DNA from: CBIFWW01 sp966186435
GTDB taxonomy: Bacteria > Pseudomonadota > Gammaproteobacteria > Enterobacterales > Enterobacteriaceae
Assembly (NCBI GenBank): GCA_966186435.1
Contig: CBIFWW010000145.1
Coordinates: 1 to 8,128 of the forward strand
Direction: 5' to 3'
Length of the DNA: 8,128 bases
The notes beneath the pieces are model-generated. The model saw nothing but the letters and a program-made list of their open reading frames with translations. It was not told the origin of the DNA and ran no database searches. Made by a program: the position numbers and the translations under genes. Numbering within the stretch: position 1 is the stretch's first letter; each line of letters starts with the position of its first letter. Of the stretch, positions 1 to 6,101 are shown piece by piece.

Positions 1-719
1 CCGCATTAGAGCGTGAAGGTTCTTCATTATCAGGTAGCGATGCGGGGGAGATCGCCGGTACAGGCAAAGCTGGCGTCGCGGTGCAATGCGATCTTAACGC
101 GGTAAAAGATGATTTTGATGTCTTCATCGATTTTACTCGCCCGGAAGGCACCCTGGCCCATATGGCCTTTTGCCGGGACCACGGTAAAAACATGGTGATT
201 GGTACCACTGGCTTTGATGAGGCTGGTAAGCAGGCCATTGCAGATGCTGCCAAAGAAATTGGGATCGTTTTTGCTGCCAACTTTAGCGTAGGGGTAAACG
301 TGATGCTCAAACTGCTGGAAAAGGCCGCTAAAGTAATGGGCGACTATACCGATATAGAGATTATTGAGGCCCACCACCGCCATAAAGTGGATGCGCCCTC
401 GGGCACTGCACTGGCAATGGGGGAAACCATCGCCACGGCACTGGGTAAATCTCTGAAGGAGTGCGCGGTATACAGCCGTGAAGGCCATACTGGGGAACGT
501 AAGCCAGGCACTATAGGCTTTGCTACGGTTCGCGCCGGCGACATTGTGGGTGAGCATACTGCCATGTTTGCTGATATCGGCGAGCGGGTGGAAATCACCC
601 ATAAAGCTTCCAGCCGAATGACATTTGCTAATGGTGCCGTTAGGTCTGCTGTTTGGATTAAGTCGCGCAAAAATGGTCTTTTTGATATGCGTAATGTGCT
701 CAATTTGAATGAGTTATAA
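1..719 (+). CDS. dapB: 4-hydroxy-tetrahydrodipicolinate reductase, 5'-truncated by the window
   Basis: DapB reduces 4-hydroxy-tetrahydrodipicolinate with NAD(P)H in the cytoplasm, in the diaminopimelate/lysine pathway. The reading frame is already open at base 3 (ALEREGSSLSGSDAGE) and stops with TAA at 717-719, giving 238 visible codons. Aligned to E. coli DapB from memory, the first visible residue is number 36. The missing 35 residues carry the N-terminal nucleotide-binding glycine motif, and the total would be 273, the E. coli length. Visible signatures are VIGTTGFDEAG, FAANFSVGVN and the catalytic stretch EAHHRHKVDAPSGTAL. In E. coli numbering this stretch gives His159, His160 and Lys163, the proton-transfer and substrate-binding residues. 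The C-terminus reads GLFDMRNVLNLNEL. A GTG at 81 is an internal valine codon, not the start, because homology continues upstream of it. Two terminator-like hairpins follow the stop. Identity is near certain; only the 5' end is unseen. Confidence 0.97.
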   Translation, partial: ALEREGSSLSGSDAGEIAGTGKAGVAVQCDLNAVKDDFDVFIDFTRPEGTLAHMAFCRDHGKNMVIGTTGFDEAGKQAIADAAKEIGIVFAANFSVGVNVMLKLLEKAAKVMGDYTDIEIIEAHHRHKVDAPSGTALAMGETIATALGKSLKECAVYSREGHTGERKPGTIGFATVRAGDIVGEHTAMFADIGERVEITHKASSRMTFANGAVRSAVWIKSRKNGLFDMRNVLNLNEL

Positions 720-756
720 TATTTATTACCCATCGTGATGTGGTTATTGCAATCAT

Positions 757-769
757 TAAATCATTGATT
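757..769 (-). promoter_or_regulatory. IHF binding site upstream of carAB
   Basis: Read on the minus strand, the sequence AATCAATGATTTA matches the IHF consensus WATCAANNNNTTR at every defined position. It lies about 323 bp upstream of the proposed P1 start point. In E. coli an IHF site sits at a comparable distance (about -305, from memory), where it helps form the PepA/PurR nucleoprotein complex controlling P1. The consensus is short and the region is AT-rich, so a chance match is possible, but the position argues for function. Confidence 0.6.
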
Positions 770-772
770 GTC

Positions 773-803
773 AGGGCAATATTTTATTGCCCTTTTTTAT
801 TTT
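773..803 (+). terminator. Rho-independent terminator of dapB
   Basis: A 9-bp stem, AGGGCAATA (773-781) against TATTGCCCT (785-793), encloses a TTT loop. It runs directly into a T-rich tract (TTTTTTATTTTT, 793-804). It begins 54 bp after the dapB stop codon, so it should end dapB transcription before the car control region. Confidence 0.85.
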
Positions 804-831
804 TGTTTTTATCTATGTTTCATTATTAAAT

Positions 832-850
832 AGGCTCTAAGCCTGTTTTT
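832..850 (+). terminator. Possible second, weaker terminator hairpin
   Basis: A 5-bp stem, AGGCT (832-836) against AGCCT (840-844), encloses a CTA loop and is followed by G and five T residues. It is short compared with the upstream hairpin and would at best be a backup stop for dapB read-through. It may also be a chance structure in AT-rich DNA. Confidence 0.35.
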
Positions 851-891
851 ATTGCTTTATATCGCAATATTTTGTTTGTTAAATGTAAATT

Positions 892-907
892 TTGACCATT
901 TGGTCAA
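892..907. promoter_or_regulatory. RutR operator upstream of carAB
   Basis: TTGACCATTTGGTCAA is a perfect 16-bp palindrome with 7-bp arms and a TT centre. It matches the known RutR consensus TTGACCANNTGGTCAA exactly. RutR is a TetR-family sensor of uracil/thymine. In E. coli it represses the rut pyrimidine-degradation operon and activates carAB P1. The centre lies about 186 bp upstream of the proposed P1 start. Confidence 0.88.
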
Positions 908-949
908 GTTTATAACCCCATTCAGCCGATATTTACAGATATCTGGCAT

Positions 950-965
950 CAGCAAACGGTTTTCT
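950..965 (+). promoter_or_regulatory. PurR box (PUR box) of carAB
   Basis: CAGCAAACGGTTTTCT fits the PurR operator consensus ANGCAAACGNTTNCNT with two mismatches, including the diagnostic GCAAACG core. Its centre, 957.5, is 128.5 bp upstream of the proposed P1 start G1086. That is the spacing I recall for the E. coli carAB PUR box. PurR with purine corepressor represses P1 together with PepA and IHF. Confidence 0.85.
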
Positions 966-1050
966 CTGCTAAATAAGCCTGATTTATAGGGCTGAGCTGT
1001 GCTATTTCCATTTTTGAAGGTGAAAAAGTAAGAAAAATACCGTTTAAAGG

Positions 1051-1086
1051 TAGACATTGTTGTGGGTTATCACTAGAATGCCGCCG
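1051..1086 (+). promoter_or_regulatory. carAB promoter P1 (pyrimidine/purine-regulated)
   Basis: The -35 element TAGACA (1051-1056; 5 of 6 matches to TTGACA) and the -10 element TAGAAT (1074-1079; 5 of 6 to TATAAT) are separated by 17 bp. The expected start is G1086, 7 bp after the -10. The first transcribed bases GTTT keep the G-plus-U-run that in E. coli allows UTP-sensitive reiterative initiation. PurR, RutR and IHF sites lie upstream at spacings consistent with this promoter. Confidence 0.85.
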
Positions 1087-1120
1087 TTTACCCGAATTTC
1101 GCATGGTAAGCACTTTTGCA

Positions 1121-1157
1121 TTGATTTACGCCTTAAAAGTGAATTAGTATGCAAATA
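1121..1157 (+). promoter_or_regulatory. carAB promoter P2 (arginine-regulated)
   Basis: A likely -35 TTGATT (1121-1126) and -10 TAGTAT (1145-1150) are separated by 18 bp, with a start near 1157. The -10 element lies inside the first ARG box, so ArgR binding would exclude RNA polymerase, as at E. coli carP2. P1 and P2 starts would be about 70 bp apart. The leader before the TTG start of carA would then be only about 30 nt. The assignment rests on position and hexamer matches; the exact start base is inferred. Confidence 0.72.
1138..1155. promoter_or_regulatory. ArgR operator half, ARG box 1
   Basis: The 18-bp AGTGAATTAGTATGCAAA contains TGAAT-TAGT-ATGCA, matching the ARG box pattern TGAATNNNNATTCA with one mismatch (G for T in the right arm). 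It overlaps the P2 -10 element. The ArgR hexamer with arginine binds paired boxes such as this one and the next. Confidence 0.82.
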
Positions 1158-1158
1158 A

Positions 1159-1176
1159 AATGAGTGAATATTCTCG
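1159..1176. promoter_or_regulatory. ArgR operator half, ARG box 2
   Basis: This 18-bp box contains TGAGT-GAAT-ATTCT, matching TGAATNNNNATTCA with one mismatch in each arm. It is separated from box 1 by 3 bp (21 bp centre to centre), the canonical spacing of ArgR box pairs. It ends where the carA Shine-Dalgarno sequence begins. It also contains the in-frame decoy ATG at 1160. Confidence 0.82.
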
Positions 1177-1182
1177 GGAGGG
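1176..1182 (+). promoter_or_regulatory. carA ribosome binding site deciding the TTG start
   Basis: GGGAGGG is a strong Shine-Dalgarno sequence 4 bp before the TTG at 1187 (6 bp if counted from the GGAG core). No comparable purine tract precedes the in-frame ATG at 1160, whose upstream bases read GTATGCAAATAAA. This supports initiation at TTG. Confidence 0.85.
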
Positions 1183-1186
1183 TGTT

Positions 1187-2335
1187 TTGATTAAGTCAGC
1201 GCTACTGGTTCTGGAAGACGGAACCCAATTTCACGGTCGGGCCATTGGGGCAATGGGAACAGCAGTTGGGGAAGTCGTTTTCAATACTTCAATGACCGGT
1301 TATCAAGAAATTCTCACTGATCCATCTTACTCCCGCCAAATCGTCACTCTCACTTATCCCCATATTGGTAACGTCGGTACCAACGACGCAGATGCAGAAT
1401 CTACCCAAGTACATGCACAGGGCCTGGTCATCCGCGACCTGCCGCTGATTGCCAGCAACTTCCGCAATACCGAAGACCTTTCCAGTTATTTATCCCGCCA
1501 GAATATTGTCGCTATCGCTGATATCGACACCCGTAAGCTGACGCGCTTACTGCGGGAAAAGGGCGCGCAAAACGGCTGCATTATTGTTGGGGATAATCTG
1601 GACCCTGCCTTCGCGCTGGAAAAAGCCAAAGCCTTCCCTGGCCTGAACGGGATGGGTCTGGCAAAAGAAGTGGCAACCACTGAATCCTACAGCTGGACCC
1701 AGGGGAGCTGGACATTAAACGAAGGTCTGCCCGAAGCTAAAAATACCGATGACCTGCCATTCCATGTCGTCGCCTACGATTTTGGTGCCAAGCGCAACAT
1801 CCTGAGAATGCTAGTGGACCGTGGCTGCCGTTTGACGGTGGTGCCTGCGCAAACCAGTGCGGAAGACGTCTTAAAGATGAACCCGGACGGCATCTTCCTC
1901 TCAAACGGCCCTGGCGACCCGGCACCTTGTGATTACGCCATCAACGCCATTCAGTCCTTCCTTAAGACGGAAATCCCGGTGTTCGGTATTTGTCTGGGCC
2001 ATCAGTTGTTGGCTCTGGCAAGCGGTGCTAAAACCACCAAGATGAAGTTTGGTCACCACGGCGGCAACCACCCGGTTAAAGATATCGATAATGACGTGGT
2101 GATGATTACAGCGCAGAACCACGGTTTTGCGGTTGATGAAACCACCTTGCCAGCCAATCTGCGTGTCACCCACAAATCACTGTTCGATGGCACCCTGCAA
2201 GGTATCCATCGCACCGACAAACCGGCCTTTAGTTTCCAGGGGCATCCGGAAGCCAGCCCAGGCCCCCACGATGCTGCCCCGTTGTTTGACCACTTTATTG
2301 AATTGATTGAGCAGTACCGCAAGTCAGCCAAATAA
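1187..2335 (+). CDS. carA: Carbamoyl-phosphate synthase small (glutaminase) subunit
   Basis: CarA hydrolyses glutamine and passes ammonia through a tunnel to CarB for carbamoyl phosphate synthesis, the shared first step toward arginine and pyrimidines in the cytoplasm. Starting at TTG 1187 the protein is MIKSALLVLEDGTQF..., 382 residues, the E. coli length. The N-terminal small-chain domain covers roughly residues 1-150, and the class I glutamine amidotransferase domain roughly 190-382. The nucleophile Cys269 lies in GICLGHQ, with His353 and Glu355 in GHPEASPG, all at the E. coli positions. An in-frame ATG at 1160 would add nine residues (MSEYSREGV). I reject it because it lacks an RBS, lies inside an ARG box and sits only about 3 bases from the P2 start. 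E. coli carA is also known to use UUG. The stop TAA is 17 bp before carB, in the same operon. Confidence 0.96.
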   Translation: MIKSALLVLEDGTQFHGRAIGAMGTAVGEVVFNTSMTGYQEILTDPSYSRQIVTLTYPHIGNVGTNDADAESTQVHAQGLVIRDLPLIASNFRNTEDLSSYLSRQNIVAIADIDTRKLTRLLREKGAQNGCIIVGDNLDPAFALEKAKAFPGLNGMGLAKEVATTESYSWTQGSWTLNEGLPEAKNTDDLPFHVVAYDFGAKRNILRMLVDRGCRLTVVPAQTSAEDVLKMNPDGIFLSNGPGDPAPCDYAINAIQSFLKTEIPVFGICLGHQLLALASGAKTTKMKFGHHGGNHPVKDIDNDVVMITAQNHGFAVDETTLPANLRVTHKSLFDGTLQGIHRTDKPAFSFQGHPEASPGPHDAAPLFDHFIELIEQYRKSAK

Positions 2336-2352
2336 TCAGGAGAAAAAGAGCC

Positions 2353-5300
2353 ATGCCAAAACGTACAGACATAAAAAGTATCCTGATCCTTGGCGCCGGC
2401 CCGATTGTTATCGGCCAGGCCTGTGAATTTGACTACTCCGGCGCTCAGGCATGTAAAGCCCTGCGTGAAGAGGGTTACCGCGTTATTCTGGTGAACTCTA
2501 ACCCGGCCACCATCATGACCGACCCGGAAATGGCCGATGCGACTTACATTGAGCCGATTCACTGGGAAGTAGTACGCAAAATCATCGAAAAAGAACGCCC
2601 GGATGCGGTGCTGCCTACCATGGGCGGCCAGACCGCGCTCAACTGCGCGCTGGAATTAGAGCGCCAGGGGGTGCTGGCTGAGTTTGGCGTCACCATGATT
2701 GGTGCCACTGCTGATGCCATCGACAAAGCAGAAGATCGCCGTCGCTTTGACGTCGCCATGAAGAAAATCGGCCTCGAAACCGCGCGCTCTGGCATCGCCC
2801 ATAATATGGACGAAGCCTTGGCTGTAGCCGCCGACGTGGGTTACCCGTGCATCATCCGTCCGTCATTTACCATGGGCGGCACCGGCGGCGGTATCGCTTA
2901 CAACCGTGAAGAGTTTGAAGAGATTTGCGAGCGTGGCCTGGATCTCTCTCCAACCAAAGAGTTGCTGATTGATGAATCGCTGATTGGCTGGAAAGAGTAC
3001 GAAATGGAAGTGGTGCGCGATAAGAACGACAACTGCATCATCGTCTGCTCAATCGAAAACCTGGATGCCATGGGTATCCACACCGGTGACTCTATCACCG
3101 TGGCACCAGCCCAGACCCTAACCGACAAGGAATACCAAATCATGCGTAACGCCTCCATGGCGGTACTGCGTGAAATCGGGGTGGAAACCGGCGGCTCTAA
3201 CGTCCAATTCTCGGTTAATCCGAAGAATGGCCGTCTGATTGTTATCGAAATGAACCCACGTGTCTCCCGCTCCTCGGCCCTGGCGTCTAAAGCAACCGGC
3301 TTCCCGATTGCCAAGATCGCCGCCAAACTGGCAGTGGGCTACACCCTTGACGAACTAATGAATGACATCACCGGCGGTCGCACTCCGGCCTCCTTTGAAC
3401 CGTCCATTGACTACGTGGTGACTAAAATCCCACGCTTCAACTTCGAAAAATTTGCCGGGGCTAACGACCGCTTAACCACCCAGATGAAATCCGTGGGCGA
3501 AGTGATGGCCATTGGCCGCACGCAGCAGGAATCCCTGCAAAAAGCGCTGCGCGGCCTGGAAGTCGGTGCTACTGGCTTTGACCCGAAAGTCAGCCTCGAC
3601 GATCCAGAAGCCTTGACTAAAATCCGCCGCGAGCTGAAAGACGCCGGTGCTGAGCGTATCTGGTATGTGGCCGATGCCTTCCGCGCCGGGCTGTCTGTGG
3701 ACGGCGTATTCAACCTGACCAATATCGACCGCTGGTTCCTGGTGCAGATTGAAGAGTTGGTGCGCCTGGAAGAGCGCGTAGCGGAAGAGGGGATTAATGG
3801 CCTGAATGCCGATTTCCTGCGGGTGCTGAAGCGTAAAGGGTTTGCCGATGCCCGTCTGGCGAAGCTGGCTGGCGTGCGCGAAGCTGAAGTCCGCAAGCTG
3901 CGTGAGCAGTTTGGCCTGCACCCGGTATATAAGCGCGTGGATACCTGTGCGGCAGAATTCGCTACTGATACCGCCTACATGTACTCCACCTATGAAGACG
4001 AGTGCGAAGCTAATCCGACAGAAGGCCGGGATAAAATCATGGTGCTGGGCGGCGGGCCAAACCGTATCGGCCAGGGTATCGAATTCGACTACTGCTGTGT
4101 ACATGCCTCACTGGCGCTGCGGGAAGATGGTTACGAAACCATTATGGTGAACTGTAACCCGGAGACAGTTTCTACCGATTATGATACCTCTGACCGTTTG
4201 TACTTCGAGCCAGTCACCCTGGAAGACGTGCTGGAAATCGTCCGCATCGAGAAGCCAAAGGGTGTGATTGTCCAGTACGGTGGCCAGACCCCGCTGAAAC
4301 TGGCCCGTGCCCTGGAAGCCGCCGGTGTGCCGGTTATTGGCACCAGCCCGGATGCCATCGACCGTGCCGAAGACCGCGAGCGCTTCCAGCATGCGGTTGA
4401 GCGCCTGAAGCTGAAACAGCCGGCTAACGCCACGGTGACCGCCATCGAAATGGCTGTCGAAAAAGCCAAAGAAATCGGCTACCCGCTGGTGGTACGCCCA
4501 TCCTACGTTTTGGGTGGCCGGGCAATGGAAATCGTCTATGACGAAGTAGACCTTAAACGTTACTTCACCACTGCCGTTAGCGTATCCAACGATGCGCCGG
4601 TACTGCTGGACCACTTCCTCGATGACGCCGTTGAAGTCGATGTGGATGCCATCTGTGACGGTGAAGCGGTGCTGATTGGTGGCATCATGGAGCACATTGA
4701 GCAGGCTGGTGTCCACTCCGGTGACTCCGCCTGTTCCCTGCCGGCCTACACGCTGAGCCAGGAAATCCAGGATGTGATGCGCCAGCAGGTACAGAAACTG
4801 GCCTTCGAACTCCAGGTGCGCGGCCTGATGAACGTACAGTTTGCGGTGAAGGATAACGAAGTCTACCTGATTGAGGTAAACCCACGTGCCGCCCGTACCG
4901 TGCCATTTGTCTCCAAGGCCACGGGCTTGCCGCTGGCGAAAGTGGCCGCTCGCGTAATGGTCGGCCAGACCCTGGCGCAGCAAGGCGCGACCAAAGAAAT
5001 TATCCCGCCGTACTACTCGGTGAAGGAAGTGGTGCTGCCGTTCAACAAATTCCCGGGCGTTGACCCACTGTTAGGGCCAGAAATGCGCTCAACCGGGGAA
5101 GTGATGGGGGTGGGTCGTACCTTTGCCGAAGCCTTCGCCAAAGCGCAGCTGGGCAGTAACTCCACCATGCGTAAGTCTGGCCGCGCGCTGCTGTCGGTGC
5201 GTGAAGGGGATAAAGAGCGGGTGGTAGACCTGGCTGCCAAGCTGCTGAAACAAGGCTTTGAGCTGGATGCCACCCACGGGACTGCCGTGGTGCTGGGCGA

Positions 5301-5577
5301 AGCGGGTATCAATCCGCGCCTGGTGAACAAGGTGCATGAAGGCCGCCCGCACATTCAGGACCGGATTAAGAATGGCGAGTACACTTACATCATCAACACC
5401 ACCGCTGGCCGTCAGGCGATTGAGGATTCCAAACTCATCCGCCGCAGCGCCCTGCAATACAAAGTGCATTATGACACTACGCTTAATGGTGGTTTCGCCA
5501 CGACGATGGCACTCAATGCAGATGCCAAAGAGAAGGTGATTTCCGTGCAGGAGATGCACGCGCAAATCAAAGGCTAA
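2353..5577 (+). CDS. carB: Carbamoyl-phosphate synthase large subunit
   Basis: CarB makes carbamoyl phosphate from bicarbonate, CarA-derived ammonia and two ATP. It has 1074 residues against 1073 in E. coli, with one extra C-terminal glycine. Order: carboxyphosphate half (about 1-400), oligomerisation domain (about 403-553), carbamoyl-phosphate half (about 554-936) and MGS-like allosteric domain (about 937-1074). The two halves are an ancient duplication: GGQTALNCALELE near the start recurs as GGQTPLKLARALE. ATP-grasp metal ligands are visible as Glu299/Asn301 (IEMNPR) and Glu841/Asn843 (IEVNPR). Allosteric residues known for IMP/UMP (Thr974, Thr977, Lys993, Asn1015, Thr1017) and ornithine (Thr1042) are in place. 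Feedback by UMP and activation by ornithine and IMP are therefore expected. AGGAGA (2338-2343) lies 9 bp before the ATG. A terminator follows the TAA. Confidence 0.98.
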   Translation: MPKRTDIKSILILGAGPIVIGQACEFDYSGAQACKALREEGYRVILVNSNPATIMTDPEMADATYIEPIHWEVVRKIIEKERPDAVLPTMGGQTALNCALELERQGVLAEFGVTMIGATADAIDKAEDRRRFDVAMKKIGLETARSGIAHNMDEALAVAADVGYPCIIRPSFTMGGTGGGIAYNREEFEEICERGLDLSPTKELLIDESLIGWKEYEMEVVRDKNDNCIIVCSIENLDAMGIHTGDSITVAPAQTLTDKEYQIMRNASMAVLREIGVETGGSNVQFSVNPKNGRLIVIEMNPRVSRSSALASKATGFPIAKIAAKLAVGYTLDELMNDITGGRTPASFEPSIDYVVTKIPRFNFEKFAGANDRLTTQMKSVGEVMAIGRTQQESLQKALRGLEVGATGFDPKVSLDDPEALTKIRRELKDAGAERIWYVADAFRAGLSVDGVFNLTNIDRWFLVQIEELVRLEERVAEEGINGLNADFLRVLKRKGFADARLAKLAGVREAEVRKLREQFGLHPVYKRVDTCAAEFATDTAYMYSTYEDECEANPTEGRDKIMVLGGGPNRIGQGIEFDYCCVHASLALREDGYETIMVNCNPETVSTDYDTSDRLYFEPVTLEDVLEIVRIEKPKGVIVQYGGQTPLKLARALEAAGVPVIGTSPDAIDRAEDRERFQHAVERLKLKQPANATVTAIEMAVEKAKEIGYPLVVRPSYVLGGRAMEIVYDEVDLKRYFTTAVSVSNDAPVLLDHFLDDAVEVDVDAICDGEAVLIGGIMEHIEQAGVHSGDSACSLPAYTLSQEIQDVMRQQVQKLAFELQVRGLMNVQFAVKDNEVYLIEVNPRAARTVPFVSKATGLPLAKVAARVMVGQTLAQQGATKEIIPPYYSVKEVVLPFNKFPGVDPLLGPEMRSTGEVMGVGRTFAEAFAKAQLGSNSTMRKSGRALLSVREGDKERVVDLAAKLLKQGFELDATHGTAVVLGEAGINPRLVNKVHEGRPHIQDRIKNGEYTYIINTTAGRQAIEDSKLIRRSALQYKVHYDTTLNGGFATTMALNADAKEKVISVQEMHAQIKG

Positions 5578-5594
5578 TCCGGTCTGTGGCAGAC

Positions 5595-5624
5595 AATGGC
5601 TCCCGTTCGGGGGCCATTTATTTT
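5595..5624 (+). terminator. Rho-independent terminator of carAB
   Basis: A 10-bp stem, AATGGCTCCC (5595-5604) against GGGGGCCATT (5609-5618), has one T-G wobble and a GTTC loop. A T-rich tail (TATTTT) follows. It begins 17 bp after the carB stop codon and separates the operon from the lipoprotein gene. Confidence 0.85.
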
Positions 5625-5673
5625 GGCGGCTATTAAGAACTATCTGCTTTGTCCTATGAATCTGTCGGCAGCG

Positions 5674-5684
5674 TCTATAGTTAA
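5674..5684 (+). promoter_or_regulatory. Candidate promoter -10 of the lipoprotein gene, sigma-S-like
   Basis: TCTATAGTTAA contains the hexamer TATAGT (5676-5681). It differs by one base from the extended -10 preferred by the stationary-phase sigma factor (TCTATACTTAA). No convincing -35 hexamer lies 16-18 bp upstream, which is tolerated at sigma-S promoters. It sits between the carB terminator and the RBS, where a promoter is needed. The sigma-S assignment is inference. Confidence 0.45.
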
Positions 5685-5712
5685 TGGTTCAAGCAAAAGG
5701 GAGAATAAAACC

Positions 5713-5946
5713 ATGCGAAGCCGAGTACTTCTTAGCTCTATTTTCACTGCAGCAGCACTGTTTACCGTGGTGGGTTGCTCATCCAACCAGGCCATGCATA
5801 CCTCTGATGGTAAGACTATTGTGACCGACGGTAAGCCAAAGGTGGATAGCGACACCGGGCTGGTCTCCTACAAAAATGCCGAAACCGGTAAGACAGAACA
5901 GATAAACCGAGATCAGGTTCGTGATATGGGTGAGTTAGATAATTAA
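5713..5946 (+). CDS. Small YgdI/YgdR-family outer-membrane lipoprotein
   Basis: The 77-residue protein begins MRSRVLLSSIFTAAALFTVV with a basic start and a hydrophobic stretch, then the lipobox V-V-G-C with Cys22 as the lipidation site. Ser at +2 predicts sorting to the outer membrane. The mature part is about 56 residues and contains MHTSDGKTIVTDGKPKVDSD, then TGLVSYKN and QINRDQVRDMGELDN. This is the pattern of the YgdI/YgdR (DUF903) family, a small SH3-like beta fold of unknown function. The start is set by AAGGGAG (5697-5703), 9 bp upstream of ATG 5713. A longer frame from ATG 5596 is rejected because it would begin inside the carB terminator and put about 39 residues before the signal peptide. 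The gene has its own promoter candidate and terminator, so it is probably monocistronic. Family assignment is firm; I give no symbol because ygdI and ygdR orthologues lie elsewhere in E. coli. Confidence 0.9.
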   Translation: MRSRVLLSSIFTAAALFTVVGCSSNQAMHTSDGKTIVTDGKPKVDSDTGLVSYKNAETGKTEQINRDQVRDMGELDN

Positions 5947-5966
5947 CTCATCATAGATGCGTATGC

Positions 5967-5991
5967 GGCGGGCTGGCCCCGCCCTGTTTTT
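5967..5991 (+). terminator. Rho-independent terminator after the lipoprotein gene
   Basis: A GC-only 6-bp stem, GGCGGG (5967-5972) against CCCGCC (5978-5983), with a CTGGC loop is followed by CTG and five T residues (5987-5991). It begins 20 bp after the TAA of the lipoprotein gene and isolates it from kefF. Confidence 0.85.
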
Positions 5992-6043
5992 CAAAATATC
6001 TATCCCTCAAGTTATTCACCTATTCTATACATCCCTGTTAGCC

Positions 6044-6057
6044 TTACTATTTAGTAA
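6044..6057. promoter_or_regulatory. Perfect palindrome in the kefF upstream region, possible operator
   Basis: TTACTA-TT-TAGTAA is a perfect inverted repeat with 6-bp arms, 45 bp before the kefF start. It fills the spacer of a weak promoter candidate: -35 TTAGCC (6038-6043) and -10 CATTAT (6061-6066), 17 bp apart. The overlapping TAGTAACTA (6052-6060) is also self-complementary around its centre. Such placement suits a repressor operator. The factor is unknown from the sequence. A chance palindrome in AT-rich DNA is possible. Confidence 0.4.
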
Positions 6058-6101
6058 CTACATTATTCGTGTTAAAACGCGTGGTGCATACAGGCTAATT
6101 T

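Noticed and set aside
30..602. Long minus-strand open frame (190 codons) inside dapB
   Set aside because: It is the antisense shadow of a highly conserved gene; the product resembles no family I know and no RBS or promoter supports it.
851..868. Hairpin ATTGC...GCAAT in the car control region
   Set aside because: A 5-bp stem with an 8-base loop in AT-rich DNA is expected by chance and has no clear T-run at the right distance.
857..1057. Minus-strand open frame of 66 codons in the car control region
   Set aside because: It spans the RutR and PurR operators, has no recognisable domain, and its composition is that of AT-rich regulatory DNA.
4108..4983. Minus-strand open frame of 291 codons inside carB
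   Set aside because: It lies opposite a frame with full CarB homology and codon bias; long antisense frames are common opposite GC-biased codons. The product is rich in His, Gln and Gly with no known motif.
2353..5577. Internal repeat within carB
   Set aside because: The two halves are the ancient duplication common to all CarB proteins, not a recent DNA repeat.
5596..5712. N-terminal extension of the lipoprotein from ATG 5596
   Set aside because: That ATG is within the carB terminator stem and would place 39 residues ahead of a normal lipoprotein signal peptide; ATG 5713 has a proper RBS.
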